Below are positions 17,284-25,413 of a stretch of DNA of 64,000 nucleotides, piece after piece. The stretch is from NCBI RefSeq assembly GCF_020616515.1, contig NZ_CP085135.1:5813001-5877000 (forward strand), given 5' to 3'. Source of the DNA: Mesorhizobium sp. PAMC28654 (lineage in GTDB: Bacteria; Pseudomonadota; Alphaproteobacteria; Rhizobiales; Rhizobiaceae). Position numbers and translations under genes: made by a program. The notes below the pieces were generated by a model. The model saw only the letters and a list, made by a program, of their open reading frames with translations, was not told where the DNA came from and searched no databases. The first letter of the stretch is position 1, and each line of letters opens with the position of its first letter.

Positions 17284-18296
17284 GCCAGTTCTCCTTCATA
17301 GCGGGTGGCGACGGTGACGCAGCAATTGCCGACGACGACACGGCCGGGCTGGCGGCGGCCATAGACGATGCCGTCCGACAGATAGCGCACGGTTTCGGGC
17401 GTGCGGCCGGGATCGGCCAGATTGTGGATGCGGCCGGCGTCCTCGCCGGCATGCACCTCGGCGCCCAGCGCATGGAACGGCTCGAACACGCCGTCCGTCG
17501 TGGCCAGCACATAGCCGTCATGGCCGGGAATACGCAGGATGTTTTCCGGGCGCGCGGCAGGTGGCTTGCCGGTCGGCGGCAGCACGCCGAGATGGCTGAG
17601 CACATTGCGCACCCCCTTGCGGCAGATGCCGAGCGCATCGAGCGAGACGGTGCCGGCGCCCGCCATCTCGGTGCCGACCGTGGTCAGTCCGGCCCGCACC
17701 GACGTGGCTGTCGAGGTGCGCGGCTCGCCGAGATTGTCGATGACGACGGTGAGCGGCGCGTCGAAGGCCAGCACCGCTTCCATGTTGCGCTTGCGGTGGG
17801 CGGCGTCGGGCGCCGGCTCGATGATGGCGCTGGGCAGGATGTTGAGCGAGGAGCCGCCGGAGTGCAGATCGACATAGGCATGGCCGAGCGGCATGACGAT
17901 GTCGCTGACATAGGCCGAGATCTGCTGGGTGATGGTGCCCGCCGGGTCGCCTGGAAAGGTGCGGTTGAGGTTCAGCCCGTCGACCGGCGAGGTGCGGCGG
18001 CCGGCCAGCACGGCGGGCAGATTGATCGCCGGCAGGAAGATGATGCGGCCGCTGACCATGCCGGGGTCGAGTTCGCGGATGAGTTCGCCAAGCGTAATCG
18101 GCCCCTCATATTCGTCACCATGGTTGCCCGCCTGCAGGATGACGGTCGGCCCGTTGCCATTGCCGATCACGGCAATCGGGATGCGGGTCGCGCCCCAGGC
18201 GTCGTCATGCGGCGAATGCGGGATGTCGACGAAGCCGATCTGCTTGCCGGAGCGGTCGAAGTCGATGGTGGTGCGGGCGGTGGACATGCGGGCCAT
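17280..18296 (-). CDS. Succinylglutamate desuccinylase/aspartoacylase-family deacylase (DoeB/EutE-like)
   Basis: A 338-residue zinc hydrolase of the AstE/AspA (M14-like) family. The zinc site is visible as GNHGDEYEG (His59, Glu62) and YVDLHSGG (His145); NLNRTFPG at 109-116 is the family's substrate loop. The closest remembered relatives are N-alpha-acetyl-diaminobutyrate deacetylases (DoeB, EutE) of ectoine breakdown, which share the DAWGA(T/V), GNHGDEYEGP and RTSPVDGLNLNR patterns. It overlaps the EutB-like gene by 4 bp. It would remove an acyl group from a diamino acid or a similar compound taken up by the adjacent transporter. Confidence 0.8.
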   Translation of the reverse strand: MARMSTARTTIDFDRSGKQIGFVDIPHSPHDDAWGATRIPIAVIGNGNGPTVILQAGNHGDEYEGPITLGELIRELDPGMVSGRIIFLPAINLPAVLAGRRTSPVDGLNLNRTFPGDPAGTITQQISAYVSDIVMPLGHAYVDLHSGGSSLNILPSAIIEPAPDAAHRKRNMEAVLAFDAPLTVVIDNLGEPRTSTATSVRAGLTTVGTEMAGAGTVSLDALGICRKGVRNVLSHLGVLPPTGKPPAARPENILRIPGHDGYVLATTDGVFEPFHALGAEVHAGEDAGRIHNLADPGRTPETVRYLSDGIVYGRRQPGRVVVGNCCVTVATRYEGELA

Positions 18297-18378
18297 GTTT
18301 CTCTTTGAAACTCTTGCGGAGATGGGAGGTGGGCGATGGAGGGCGGCGGGAGCGGAAAACCCCCGCCGTTGAAAAAGG

Positions 18379-19167
18379 TCAGATTGGCGGCAGGCTCGGC
18401 AGGGTGGTGCCGATCCATTTTTGCGACAGTGCCGAGAGCGAGCCGTCGAGCAAGCCGAGATGGATGTAGGTGTCGAGCCAGCGCAGCAGCTCGGGGCTGC
18501 CCTGCTGGATGCCGATGTAGCAGGGCGAGAACTGCAGGATGAATTTCGGCTTCAGCTGCACCTTGGGGTCCTTGTCCATCAGGTCCTTGGCGACGACGTC
18601 GGCGGTGGCAAGCAACTGTGCCTGGCCGGAGGTGAAGGCGGCGGCGGCGGTGGCGTCATCGTCGAAGCGCACGATCTTGGCGTTGGGTGCTGCCTTGGTC
18701 AGCTCAAGGTCCTGCGTCGTGCCGCGAGCCACGGCGACGGTCTCGTCCTTGAGGTCGGCGGGGCTTTTCAGCGCGATGCTGTCGGGGCCGAAGACGCCGA
18801 TCGAAAGTGCCGCATAGGGCGAGGTGAAGGCGATCTGCAGCGCGCGTTCCGGCGTCGCGCCCATGGCGGCGATGACGATGTCGAGGCGGTCGGTGACGAG
18901 ATAGGGCACGCGGTTGGCGCCGGTGATCTGCTGCAACTCCAGCTTGACGCCCAGCGCTTCGGCGATCTTCCTGGCCATGTCGACATCAAGGCCGACCGGC
19001 TCGTTCTTGGCGTCGACCGAACCGAAGGGCGGCACGTCGATGGGAACGCCGATGCGCACCGTGCCGGCGGAGAGGATTTTCTGCAGGTCGGCCGCCCGGG
19101 CCGGCATCGCCGAGACTGCGCCGGCCAGGAGCACGGCTGTGACGATCCTGGTAAGATGCTTGAACAT
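18379..19167 (-). CDS. Amino-acid-type ABC transporter substrate-binding protein (family 3)
   Basis: A 262-residue periplasmic binding protein with a signal peptide (MFKHLTRIVTAVLLAGAVSA, cleavage near ARA-A). The family 3 pattern follows: VRIGVPIDVPPFGSVDAKNE, then GLDVDMARKIAEALGVKLEL and the DIVIAAMGATPERALQIAF block. It delivers a polar amino acid or amino-acid-like compound to the permeases encoded just upstream in the same leftward operon. In EhuB of ectoine uptake the fold is the same, but the aromatic ligand cage cannot be checked here. Confidence 0.88.
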   Translation of the reverse strand: MFKHLTRIVTAVLLAGAVSAMPARAADLQKILSAGTVRIGVPIDVPPFGSVDAKNEPVGLDVDMARKIAEALGVKLELQQITGANRVPYLVTDRLDIVIAAMGATPERALQIAFTSPYAALSIGVFGPDSIALKSPADLKDETVAVARGTTQDLELTKAAPNAKIVRFDDDATAAAAFTSGQAQLLATADVVAKDLMDKDPKVQLKPKFILQFSPCYIGIQQGSPELLRWLDTYIHLGLLDGSLSALSQKWIGTTLPSLPPI

Positions 19168-19201
19168 GGAACTTCCCCTTTTTCTGGTTGGACTTCTTTT
19201 C

Positions 19202-19933
19202 CTAGTGAAGGACGGCGTTCAGGAAGCTCCTGAGTTCGGCCGTACGAGGCTCGAGCAAGGTCTCACGCGCAGGCCCATCCTCGTGGATGCGGCCTTCGTG
19301 CATGAAGATCACGCGGTCGGCGACGTTCTTTGCAAAGTTCATCTCGTGGGTGACGAGCATCATGGTCATGCCTTCGCTGGCGACACTTTCGAGCACGCGC
19401 AGCACCTCGCCTACGAGTTCGGGGTCGAGCGCGGAGGTGATCTCGTCGAACAGCATCAGGGTCGGCTGCATGGCCAGCGAGCGCGCGATGGCGACGCGCT
19501 GCTGCTGGCCGCCCGACAATTCGTCGGGATAGGCAAGCAGCTTGTCGGCGAGGCCGACCTTGGTCACCACGGCGCGGGCGACTTCGCGGGCGGCCGGCGT
19601 GTCGAGCTTGCGCACCAGCTTCAGCGCCAGCATGACATTGCGCTCGACATTGAGATGCGGGAACAGATTGTAGCTCTGGAACACCATGCCGGCGCGCTGG
19701 CGCAGAAGGTTGAGGTCTGCCTTGGGCGCGGTGACGTCGATGCCGTCGACGACGATGCGGCCGGCCTGCACCTTCTCCAGCCCGTTGATACAGCGAAGCA
19801 TGGTCGACTTGCCCGAGCCCGAGCGGCCGATGATGGCGACGATCTCGTCCTTTTCCATGGTGAGCGAGATGCCCTTCAGCACCTCGACGGCGCCGAAGCG
19901 CTTGCGAATATCGGCGATTTCAACGAGCGACAT
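19202..19933 (-). CDS. ABC transporter ATP-binding protein, polar amino acid type
   Basis: A 243-residue ATPase with Walker A GRSGSGKS at 36-43, Q-loop VFQSYNLFPHLNVERNV, signature LSGGQQQRVAIARSLAM, Walker B LMLFDEITSALDPE and H-loop VTHEMNFAKNVADRV, as in GlnQ/HisP. It powers uptake through the two permeases whose genes precede it, and overlaps the nearer one by 14 bp. With the binding protein it makes a complete four-gene importer of the EhuABCD/polar amino acid class. Confidence 0.92.
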   Translation of the reverse strand: MSLVEIADIRKRFGAVEVLKGISLTMEKDEIVAIIGRSGSGKSTMLRCINGLEKVQAGRIVVDGIDVTAPKADLNLLRQRAGMVFQSYNLFPHLNVERNVMLALKLVRKLDTPAAREVARAVVTKVGLADKLLAYPDELSGGQQQRVAIARSLAMQPTLMLFDEITSALDPELVGEVLRVLESVASEGMTMMLVTHEMNFAKNVADRVIFMHEGRIHEDGPARETLLEPRTAELRSFLNAVLH

Positions 19934-20570
19934 GAAGTCTCCTTTCCAGCACGCGGGCGAGCTGGGAGAGGGAAAAGCAGATGACGAAATAGATGGCGGC
20001 GGCGGTGAGATAGACCGGCAGCGGGGCGAAGGTCGCGCCGCTGATGATCTGGCTGGCGCGGGTCAGCTCGACGAAGCCGACCAGCGCGGTGAGCGAGGTG
20101 TTCTTCACCAGCTGGACCAGGAAGCCGACGGTGGGCGCGACCGAGATGCGGATCGCCTGCGGCAGCACGACATGGCTGAGCCGCTGCGCATAGGTGAGGC
20201 CAAGGGCGGCACCTGCCTCCCATTGCCGCTGCGACACCGATTGCAGGCTGCCGCGCCAGATCTCGCCGAAGAAGGCCGAAGCGTAGATCGAGAGCGACAG
20301 CGCCGCCGCCGTCCAGGCACTGACCGAGAGCCCGACGAGCGGCAGGGCGAAGAAGAAGACGAAGAGCTGGCCGAGCAGTGGCGTGCCCTGGATCAGATTG
20401 ATCCAGGCGATGGCCAGCCAGTTGAACGGCCTGAACGGGATGACGCGCAGCACGGCGACGACGACGCCAAGAAGCCCGCCGCCGACCGTGGCGGTGAGTG
20501 CCAGCAGCAGCGTCCAGCGCGCCGCCTCGATGAGGTAGACGATGTCGGCGCCGGCGAATTCGCGGATCAT
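19920..20570 (-). CDS. Amino-acid ABC transporter permease (HisM/GlnP family)
   Basis: A 216-residue inner-membrane permease with about five hydrophobic segments. The N-terminal half carries the His/Glu/Gln/Arg permease pattern (LLLALTATVGGGLLGVVVAV). The EAA loop SVSQRQWEAGAALGLTYAQR, followed by LSHVVLPQAIR, contacts the ATPase. It overlaps both neighbours (4 bp with the upstream permease, 14 bp with the ATPase gene), consistent with coupled translation. Confidence 0.9.
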   Translation of the reverse strand: MIREFAGADIVYLIEAARWTLLLALTATVGGGLLGVVVAVLRVIPFRPFNWLAIAWINLIQGTPLLGQLFVFFFALPLVGLSVSAWTAAALSLSIYASAFFGEIWRGSLQSVSQRQWEAGAALGLTYAQRLSHVVLPQAIRISVAPTVGFLVQLVKNTSLTALVGFVELTRASQIISGATFAPLPVYLTAAAIYFVICFSLSQLARVLERRLHVAR

Positions 20571-21238
20571 CGGCGCGGCCTCCGGACGAAGACCAGCCAG
20601 TAGATGCCGGCGAAGAAGGCGCGGAAGCCCAGCGTCAGCACGAGATAGGAAATGGTGATCAGCGTGTAGGTCTCGAAGGAGCGATAGGTGCGCGAGTCGA
20701 TGAAGGCGGCCTGGTGGAACAGCTCGGTGGCGCCGATCGAGGAGACGACGCTGGTGGTCAGCATGATCAGCACGAACTGGCTGGCCAGCGCCGGGTAGAT
20801 GGTCTTGACCGCCTGGAACAGCACGACATGGCGAAAGGTCTGGCCGGCGGTGAGGCCGAGCGAGCGGCCGGCCTCGACCTGGCTCTGGCGCACGGATTCG
20901 AAGCCGGCGCGCAGGATTTCCGCGCCATAGGCGCCCATGTTGATCGAGAGCGCGATGAGAGCCGCGGTGTTGGCGCCTAGCCTGATGCCGATCGAGGGCA
21001 GGCCGAAGAAAACGATGAACAGCTGCACCAGCAGCGGCGTGTTGCGCAGCGCCTCTACATAGACGCGGGCGCAGGCGCGCAGCGGCATCAGCGGGCTGAT
21101 CGAGGCCATGGCCACCACAAGGCCGATGGCCAGCCCGCAGATCATGGTGATGACCGAGAACTGCAGGGTCAAGAGCACGCCTTGCACGATCTCCGGTATA
21201 TAGCGCAGCAGGATGTCAAATTTGAAATTATAGCTCAT
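20567..21238 (-). CDS. Amino-acid ABC transporter permease (HisQ/GlnP family)
   Basis: A 223-residue inner-membrane permease and the first gene of the leftward importer operon. The start at ATG 21238 (MSYNFKFDILLRYIPEIVQG) is preferred: this is how family members begin, and a longer frame to 21307 would reach into the palindrome-bearing promoter region. The permease loop SVRQSQVEAGRSLGLTAGQT and FRHVVLFQAVK are clear. It pairs with the second permease to form the channel. Confidence 0.9.
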   Translation of the reverse strand: MSYNFKFDILLRYIPEIVQGVLLTLQFSVITMICGLAIGLVVAMASISPLMPLRACARVYVEALRNTPLLVQLFIVFFGLPSIGIRLGANTAALIALSINMGAYGAEILRAGFESVRQSQVEAGRSLGLTAGQTFRHVVLFQAVKTIYPALASQFVLIMLTTSVVSSIGATELFHQAAFIDSRTYRSFETYTLITISYLVLTLGFRAFFAGIYWLVFVRRPRR

Positions 21239-21305
21239 GGATGCAGAGCGCCCCTTATGCAACCGAGCGGAGATCGCTATTTTCCGCGCGGATTTGCTGG
21301 ACATC

Positions 21306-21315
21306 ACGCTAGCGT
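21306..21315. promoter_or_regulatory. 10-bp perfect palindrome upstream of importer operon
   Basis: ACGCTAGCGT reads the same on both strands. It lies 68 bp upstream of the first permease gene and 12 bp from the second palindrome, between the divergent importer operon and iclR-type gene. A possible operator or promoter-overlapping site. Confidence 0.35.
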
Positions 21316-21326
21316 CGCTTCATATG

Positions 21327-21341
21327 TGACGTCAAGCGTCA
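21327..21341. promoter_or_regulatory. Inverted repeat just upstream of the IclR-type gene
   Basis: TGACG-TCAAG-CGTCA has perfect 5-bp arms. With flanking bases (ATATGTGACG against the complement of CGTCATCTAT) eight of ten positions pair. It ends 4 bp before the IclR start codon, so it is well placed for autoregulation and for control of the divergent importer operon. Confidence 0.55.
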
Positions 21342-21344
21342 TCT

Positions 21345-22121
21345 ATGAAACGGATGCAAATGACGGACGACAAGCTCAACTACAGTGCGCCGGCCCTGGA
21401 AAAGGGGCTGGATATCCTCGAATTGCTGGCCAATGCCGGCCAGTCCATGGGCACGCGCCAGATCGCCGAGGAGCTGGGACGGTCGAAGAACGAGATCTTC
21501 CGCATGGTCCATGTGCTGCTGGCGCGCGGCTACATCCAGCGCGACGAGAGCGGCGAGGGGCTGATGCTGTCGAACAAGCTATTCGGGCTCGGCATGCAGA
21601 CGGCGCGCGCCCGCGACCTGGTCAGCACGGCGGCACCCATCGTCGAGCGCTTCGCCGAGGAGGTGCACCAGGCGGCGCATCTGGTCGTCGCGCATCGCGG
21701 CGAGACGGTCATCATCGCGGCCGCATCGGGCGGCGCGGACATGAACTTCTCGCTCAAGCTCGGCTATCGCCGGCCGCTGGCCGACGCCCATTCCGGCCTT
21801 GTGCTGATGGCGTTCCAGCCCAAGCCGGTACGCGACAAGATGATCGCCGAATGCCTGATGCTGATGCGCGAGCCGCCGGACCAGACGACGCTTGCCGCCG
21901 AGCTCGACGCGGTGCGCGAACGCGGCGCCATCATCCATGAGAGCCGCGACATCATCGGCGTGACCGATGTGGTCTGCCCGATCATCGCCGGCGACGGCCG
22001 CGCGGTGGCCTGCGTGACGGTGGCGGCGGTCAGCCGGCGCAGTGCCGCGCCCAATTTCGAGGCCATGCTGGCGCGGCTGAAACTTGCCTGCGCCGAGATC
22101 GCCCATGAGCTGGGCGGGTAG
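21345..22121 (+). CDS. IclR-family transcriptional regulator
   Basis: A 258-residue regulator. The N-terminal winged helix includes ALEKGLDILELLANAGQSMG and TRQIAEELGRSKNEIFRMVH. The C-terminal IclR effector domain includes LVVAHRGETVIIAAASGG, GYRRPLADAHSGLVLMAF and the conserved end VTVAAVSRR. It is divergent from the importer/dehydratase/deacylase operon and convergent, 6 bp apart, with the DoeA-like hydrolase gene, so it probably senses the pathway's substrate. ATG codons at 21354 and 21360 are alternative starts; no strong ribosome-binding site decides. Ectoine clusters usually use EnuR instead, which is a notable difference. Confidence 0.88.
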   Translation: MKRMQMTDDKLNYSAPALEKGLDILELLANAGQSMGTRQIAEELGRSKNEIFRMVHVLLARGYIQRDESGEGLMLSNKLFGLGMQTARARDLVSTAAPIVERFAEEVHQAAHLVVAHRGETVIIAAASGGADMNFSLKLGYRRPLADAHSGLVLMAFQPKPVRDKMIAECLMLMREPPDQTTLAAELDAVRERGAIIHESRDIIGVTDVVCPIIAGDGRAVACVTVAAVSRRSAAPNFEAMLARLKLACAEIAHELGG

Positions 22122-22127
22122 GCCGAT

Positions 22128-23285
22128 TCAACCCGCAACGATGATGTCGCGCGGTGTTTTCGCCAGCACTTCGGCACCTGTCGGCGTTACCAGCACATTG
22201 TCGATGATGCGGGCGCCAAGCCCCTCGGCGCCGATGAAGACGGGCGGCTCGATGGTGACGACCATGCCGGCCTTCAGCACATGCGGGCTGTCGCCGATCA
22301 TGTGCAGCGGCTCGGCCCAGCTCGGCGGAAAGCCCGGTCCCAGCGCATAGCCCGATGTGTGGACACGATGGGGTTCGAGCCCGGCCTCGCCAATGACGGC
22401 GCGTGCTGCCTGGTGCGGCACGGTTGCGGGCACGCCGTCGCGGATAACGGCGATCATGGCATCGCTGGCGCGCAGCACGATGTCATGCAGCTCCACCATG
22501 CGTGGCGTCGGCTTTCCAAGCGCGAAATTGCGGCCGATGGTGGCGGTGTAGCGGTTGAAGGTGGCGCCGAATTCGATGTTGCCGAAATCGCCGGGTTCAA
22601 GCCGGCGCGCGGTTGGCGCGCCATGGCTGTAGGCCGAGCGCGGGCCGGAGACGAGGTTGATCGGGCTGGCGGCGATGCCGCTGCCGTTGCGCAGCAAGGT
22701 CTCGTGGATGCCGCCGGCCAGCGCCAGTTCCGATGCACCCGCCGCCAGTTCGCCGGCGAAACGCTGCATGCCGAGGTCGGCGAGGTAGGCCGCGTGCCGG
22801 ATGTAGCTGATCTCGGCCGGCGACTTCACCAGCTTCAGCCCGGCGATCAGTTCTGTGGCCTCGATGAGCAGGGCATCGCCGATGAGTGCGCGAAGGCCGA
22901 GATAATGATGCGGGTGGAGGTAGTAGGCGGGCACTTCGAGGCCGACGCGCCTACCCAGCACGCCGTGGCGCCGCGCCACGCCGGCAAAGGCGGCCACCGG
23001 ATCCTCGTTCTCGCCGCCGCCATGGCCATGCACTTCGCCGGCAGCTGAGTCCGTTTCGAATTCATGCACTTCGCCCTGGCGGGTGAGCACGACGAGCGGC
23101 TCGTCGCGCGCGCCGACCAGCAGGCACTGGAATTCCTGGTAGCTCTTGGCGTCGCTGCCGGTCAGCCAGTGGATGGAGCCAGGGTGGACGGCGATCAGCC
23201 AGTCGAGGCCGACAGCGGCCATGGCGTCGCGGACGCGCGCCAGCCGGTCGGCGAACTCGACTGCGGTGAAATCGTGTTTCGACAT
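22128..23285 (-). CDS. M24/creatinase-fold hydrolase resembling ectoine hydrolase DoeA/EutD
   Basis: A 385-residue pita-bread-fold protein with an N-terminal creatinase domain (EFADRLARVRDAMAAVGLDW, then WLTGSDAKSYQEFQCLLV) and a C-terminal M24 domain. The M24 metal ligands are not conserved: where aminopeptidases have two aspartates this protein has FGNIEFGATFNRYTATIGRN. The GYALGPGFPPSWAEPLHM segment matches the GYSIGIAYPPDW region of DoeA. It is therefore likely a metal-free amide or amidine hydrolase like creatinase and DoeA. Its ATG overlaps the stop of the Rid gene in TGATG, so the two are translationally coupled. The exact substrate is inferred from neighbours. Confidence 0.72.
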   Translation of the reverse strand: MSKHDFTAVEFADRLARVRDAMAAVGLDWLIAVHPGSIHWLTGSDAKSYQEFQCLLVGARDEPLVVLTRQGEVHEFETDSAAGEVHGHGGGENEDPVAAFAGVARRHGVLGRRVGLEVPAYYLHPHHYLGLRALIGDALLIEATELIAGLKLVKSPAEISYIRHAAYLADLGMQRFAGELAAGASELALAGGIHETLLRNGSGIAASPINLVSGPRSAYSHGAPTARRLEPGDFGNIEFGATFNRYTATIGRNFALGKPTPRMVELHDIVLRASDAMIAVIRDGVPATVPHQAARAVIGEAGLEPHRVHTSGYALGPGFPPSWAEPLHMIGDSPHVLKAGMVVTIEPPVFIGAEGLGARIIDNVLVTPTGAEVLAKTPRDIIVAG

Positions 23286-24493
23286 CAGTCCCGCGTCACC
23301 GCCATCGCCTCGATCTCGACCAGCAGGTTCTCGAAGGCAAAGCCGGCGACGCGGATGGCGGTCACCGCCGGGCCGGGTTCGGGGTAGAATTCGCGCTGCA
23401 CGCGGGCGATGGTCGCGCGGGTCGCCTCTATCTCGGCCCAACTGCCCTCGGCATGGTAGTAGATATAGAGCTTGGCCACGTCGCTCTCGTCGAGCCCGCC
23501 CTCGGCCAGCGTGCGGCGAATGAATTCGAAGACGTTGCGGGTCTGCGTCTCCATGTCGTCGCCGACGGCCTGCGCCTTGTTGTCGGCCGAGATCTGGCCG
23601 CCAATGAAGGCGAGCTTGCCGATCTTCCAGCCTTGCGTGAACTGGGTGTTGGGAATGCTCCAATCCCAATGGTTGGCCGGCTGCAGCCGCTGCTTGTCGT
23701 CGCCGAGCATGCCGATGCCCTCGACCTGGATCAGCTCGTTGGCATTGCCCATGCCCTGGATGCGCAGGCCGGCACCCGCCGCCGAGGGAACCGCCATGTA
23801 GCGGCGGCGCACATTGGTCATCTTCTCCCAATAGTCGGTGACCTCGCGGCCCTCGCCGAAGAAGCGGAAATAGGTGTTCTGGCGCATCAGGCTGCTGCGG
23901 TCGCCGCCGCCGGCACGCAGCATCGTGTCGAGGTTGCGAAAAGCCTCCTCGGTCTGCACCTCGATGTCGCCGATCCCCAGCACATTGCCCTCGGCATCGA
24001 GCGAGCGCTGGCCGCCGATGAACAGCAGGTCGCCAACCTTCCAGCCATGGACGAAGGGCAGCTTCTTGCGCCAGCGCCAGTGGCCGGGCGGGTCGAGCAA
24101 CTCGCGCCTGCCGCCGGTCACCACCCAGGCGTCGACCATCAGCAGCGCGCCCTCCCGGTCGAGGCCGCAGCGGATTTCCGTGGTGGTAGGGCCGGGGGCC
24201 TTGTAATAACGCGCGCGCACGGAATCGAGCTCGTCGAGGAAGGCGCTGGTGGCATCGGCCTCGCAGCTGAAATAGACGTTGTGCTTGACCACATCGGCCA
24301 TGCCGGCGCCAACCCGGGTGACAAGTGCCGCCAGCCGCTCGAAGATGACGCGGGCCTGTCCCGCAATGTCGGCGGCCACAATGTCGCCGTTCGCGTCCGT
24401 CGCCATTATCCCGCCGACGAAGATCAGATCGCCGGCGCGGACGGCCTGTGGCGCCGAGCCCTCGACATCCCTGAATATCCGCAGTCCCACCAT
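23285..24493 (-). CDS. Protein of three tandem RidA/YjgF-like domains
   Basis: A 402-residue protein containing three Rid-fold units at about residues 13-126, 145-263 and 286-400. Each begins with a G(D/K)LxFxGG strand (GDLIFVGGIM, GDLLFIGGQR, GKLAFIGGQI). The last ends in LVEIEAMAV as in RidA. Single Rid proteins are about 130 residues and form trimers, so this looks like a covalent trimer. The arginine that binds the carboxylate in active RidA (PAR-T) is replaced in all three (PTT, SAA, PAV), so classic imine deaminase activity is doubtful. A strong ribosome-binding site (AGGGAGGGGAG) precedes the ATG. It is coupled to the DoeA-like gene and divergent from the TetR gene. Confidence 0.82.
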   Translation of the reverse strand: MVGLRIFRDVEGSAPQAVRAGDLIFVGGIMATDANGDIVAADIAGQARVIFERLAALVTRVGAGMADVVKHNVYFSCEADATSAFLDELDSVRARYYKAPGPTTTEIRCGLDREGALLMVDAWVVTGGRRELLDPPGHWRWRKKLPFVHGWKVGDLLFIGGQRSLDAEGNVLGIGDIEVQTEEAFRNLDTMLRAGGGDRSSLMRQNTYFRFFGEGREVTDYWEKMTNVRRRYMAVPSAAGAGLRIQGMGNANELIQVEGIGMLGDDKQRLQPANHWDWSIPNTQFTQGWKIGKLAFIGGQISADNKAQAVGDDMETQTRNVFEFIRRTLAEGGLDESDVAKLYIYYHAEGSWAEIEATRATIARVQREFYPEPGPAVTAIRVAGFAFENLLVEIEAMAVTRD

Positions 24494-24607
24494 ACTCCCC
24501 TCCCTGATTTTGATACTTACTTACCTGCAAGTCAGTTTGTCGTCAAATGCTGGGGACGCCGCAAAGCTTCGGCGTCCAAGGCGAACACATTTGGCTATGA
24601 TGCAGGC

Positions 24608-25219
24608 ATGGACGAGATCGATACGAGACAGGCGATCAAGGATACGGCGCTGGAGCTTCTGGTGCGGCACGGCTATCGCGGCATCAGTTTTGGCGACATT
24701 TCAGTGGCGCTAGGCACGACGCGCGCCAATATCCACTACCATTTCGGCAACAAGCAGGCGCTGGTCGACGAGGTGCTGGGCGACTACATGCAGGCGACGC
24801 TGAGCGGCTTGCGCGCTGTCTGGTCGGCGGAGGGGGCAAACTTCTCCGATCAGGTCGAGGCTATGATCGCCTACAGCCGCGCCCGCTTCCGCCACTTCAA
24901 TCCGGCCGGCACGGAAGGGCACAGCTGGAGCCTGATCTCCAGGCTGCGGCAGGATGCCGATCTTCTGGGGGACCGTGGCCGCCAGATGCTCAGCCATTTC
25001 GGCGTCGAGCTGTCGACGCTGTTTGCCGAGGCGTTGTCATCGGCTGGCCGGCGCGGCGAGCTTGCTGATAACGTCGTGCCCGCCGACGCGGCGCTGCTGT
25101 TCGCTGTTATCGCCGACAATGCCGCGCCGATCACGCTTGCCGAAGGCGGTTTTGAGCGGCTTGAACGAACCTATCGCAGCCTGCGGCAGATGATGTTACC
25201 GAAGATGTTAAGCCTATGA
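24608..25219 (+). CDS. TetR-family transcriptional regulator
   Basis: A 203-residue regulator. The TetR helix-turn-helix is clear: RQAIKDTALELLVRHGYRGI, then SFGDISVALGTTRANIHYHF and NKQALVDEVL. The C-terminal two-thirds is the variable ligand domain. It is divergent from the Rid/DoeA-like gene pair with 114 bp between starts and is likely its repressor. The intervening DNA has ACTTACTTACC...GCAAGT elements that could be the operator. ATG 24608 is the first start that matches the family. Confidence 0.87.
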   Translation: MDEIDTRQAIKDTALELLVRHGYRGISFGDISVALGTTRANIHYHFGNKQALVDEVLGDYMQATLSGLRAVWSAEGANFSDQVEAMIAYSRARFRHFNPAGTEGHSWSLISRLRQDADLLGDRGRQMLSHFGVELSTLFAEALSSAGRRGELADNVVPADAALLFAVIADNAAPITLAEGGFERLERTYRSLRQMMLPKMLSL

Positions 25220-25413
25220 TGCTGGATTAAGGGCGACATTCTGCACGGTGGTGCGGGGAGATTAGGTGTCTTGCACTCACGCTCAGGATCATCCAAATTG
25301 AACGTTTTGCGTTAGCCAACTTGCCGATACTCTACTTTAGCAACCAGCGCTCGCTGTGGCGTTTGGGTTTGGCTACGAAGTAGCTAGGCAGTGCTTTCAA
25401 ATGGGCATTATAG

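Noticed and set aside
16339-24493. Complete standard ectoine (ehu-eut/doe) cluster
   Set aside because: EutA, EutC, DoeC/DoeD and EnuR-type regulator are absent and IclR and TetR genes are present instead, so a plain ectoine label would overstate the evidence.
22128-24530. Single 800-residue fusion of Rid and hydrolase on the minus strand
   Set aside because: The front part of this frame is not the Rid frame. The two real genes meet at TGATG, and each has its own proper start.
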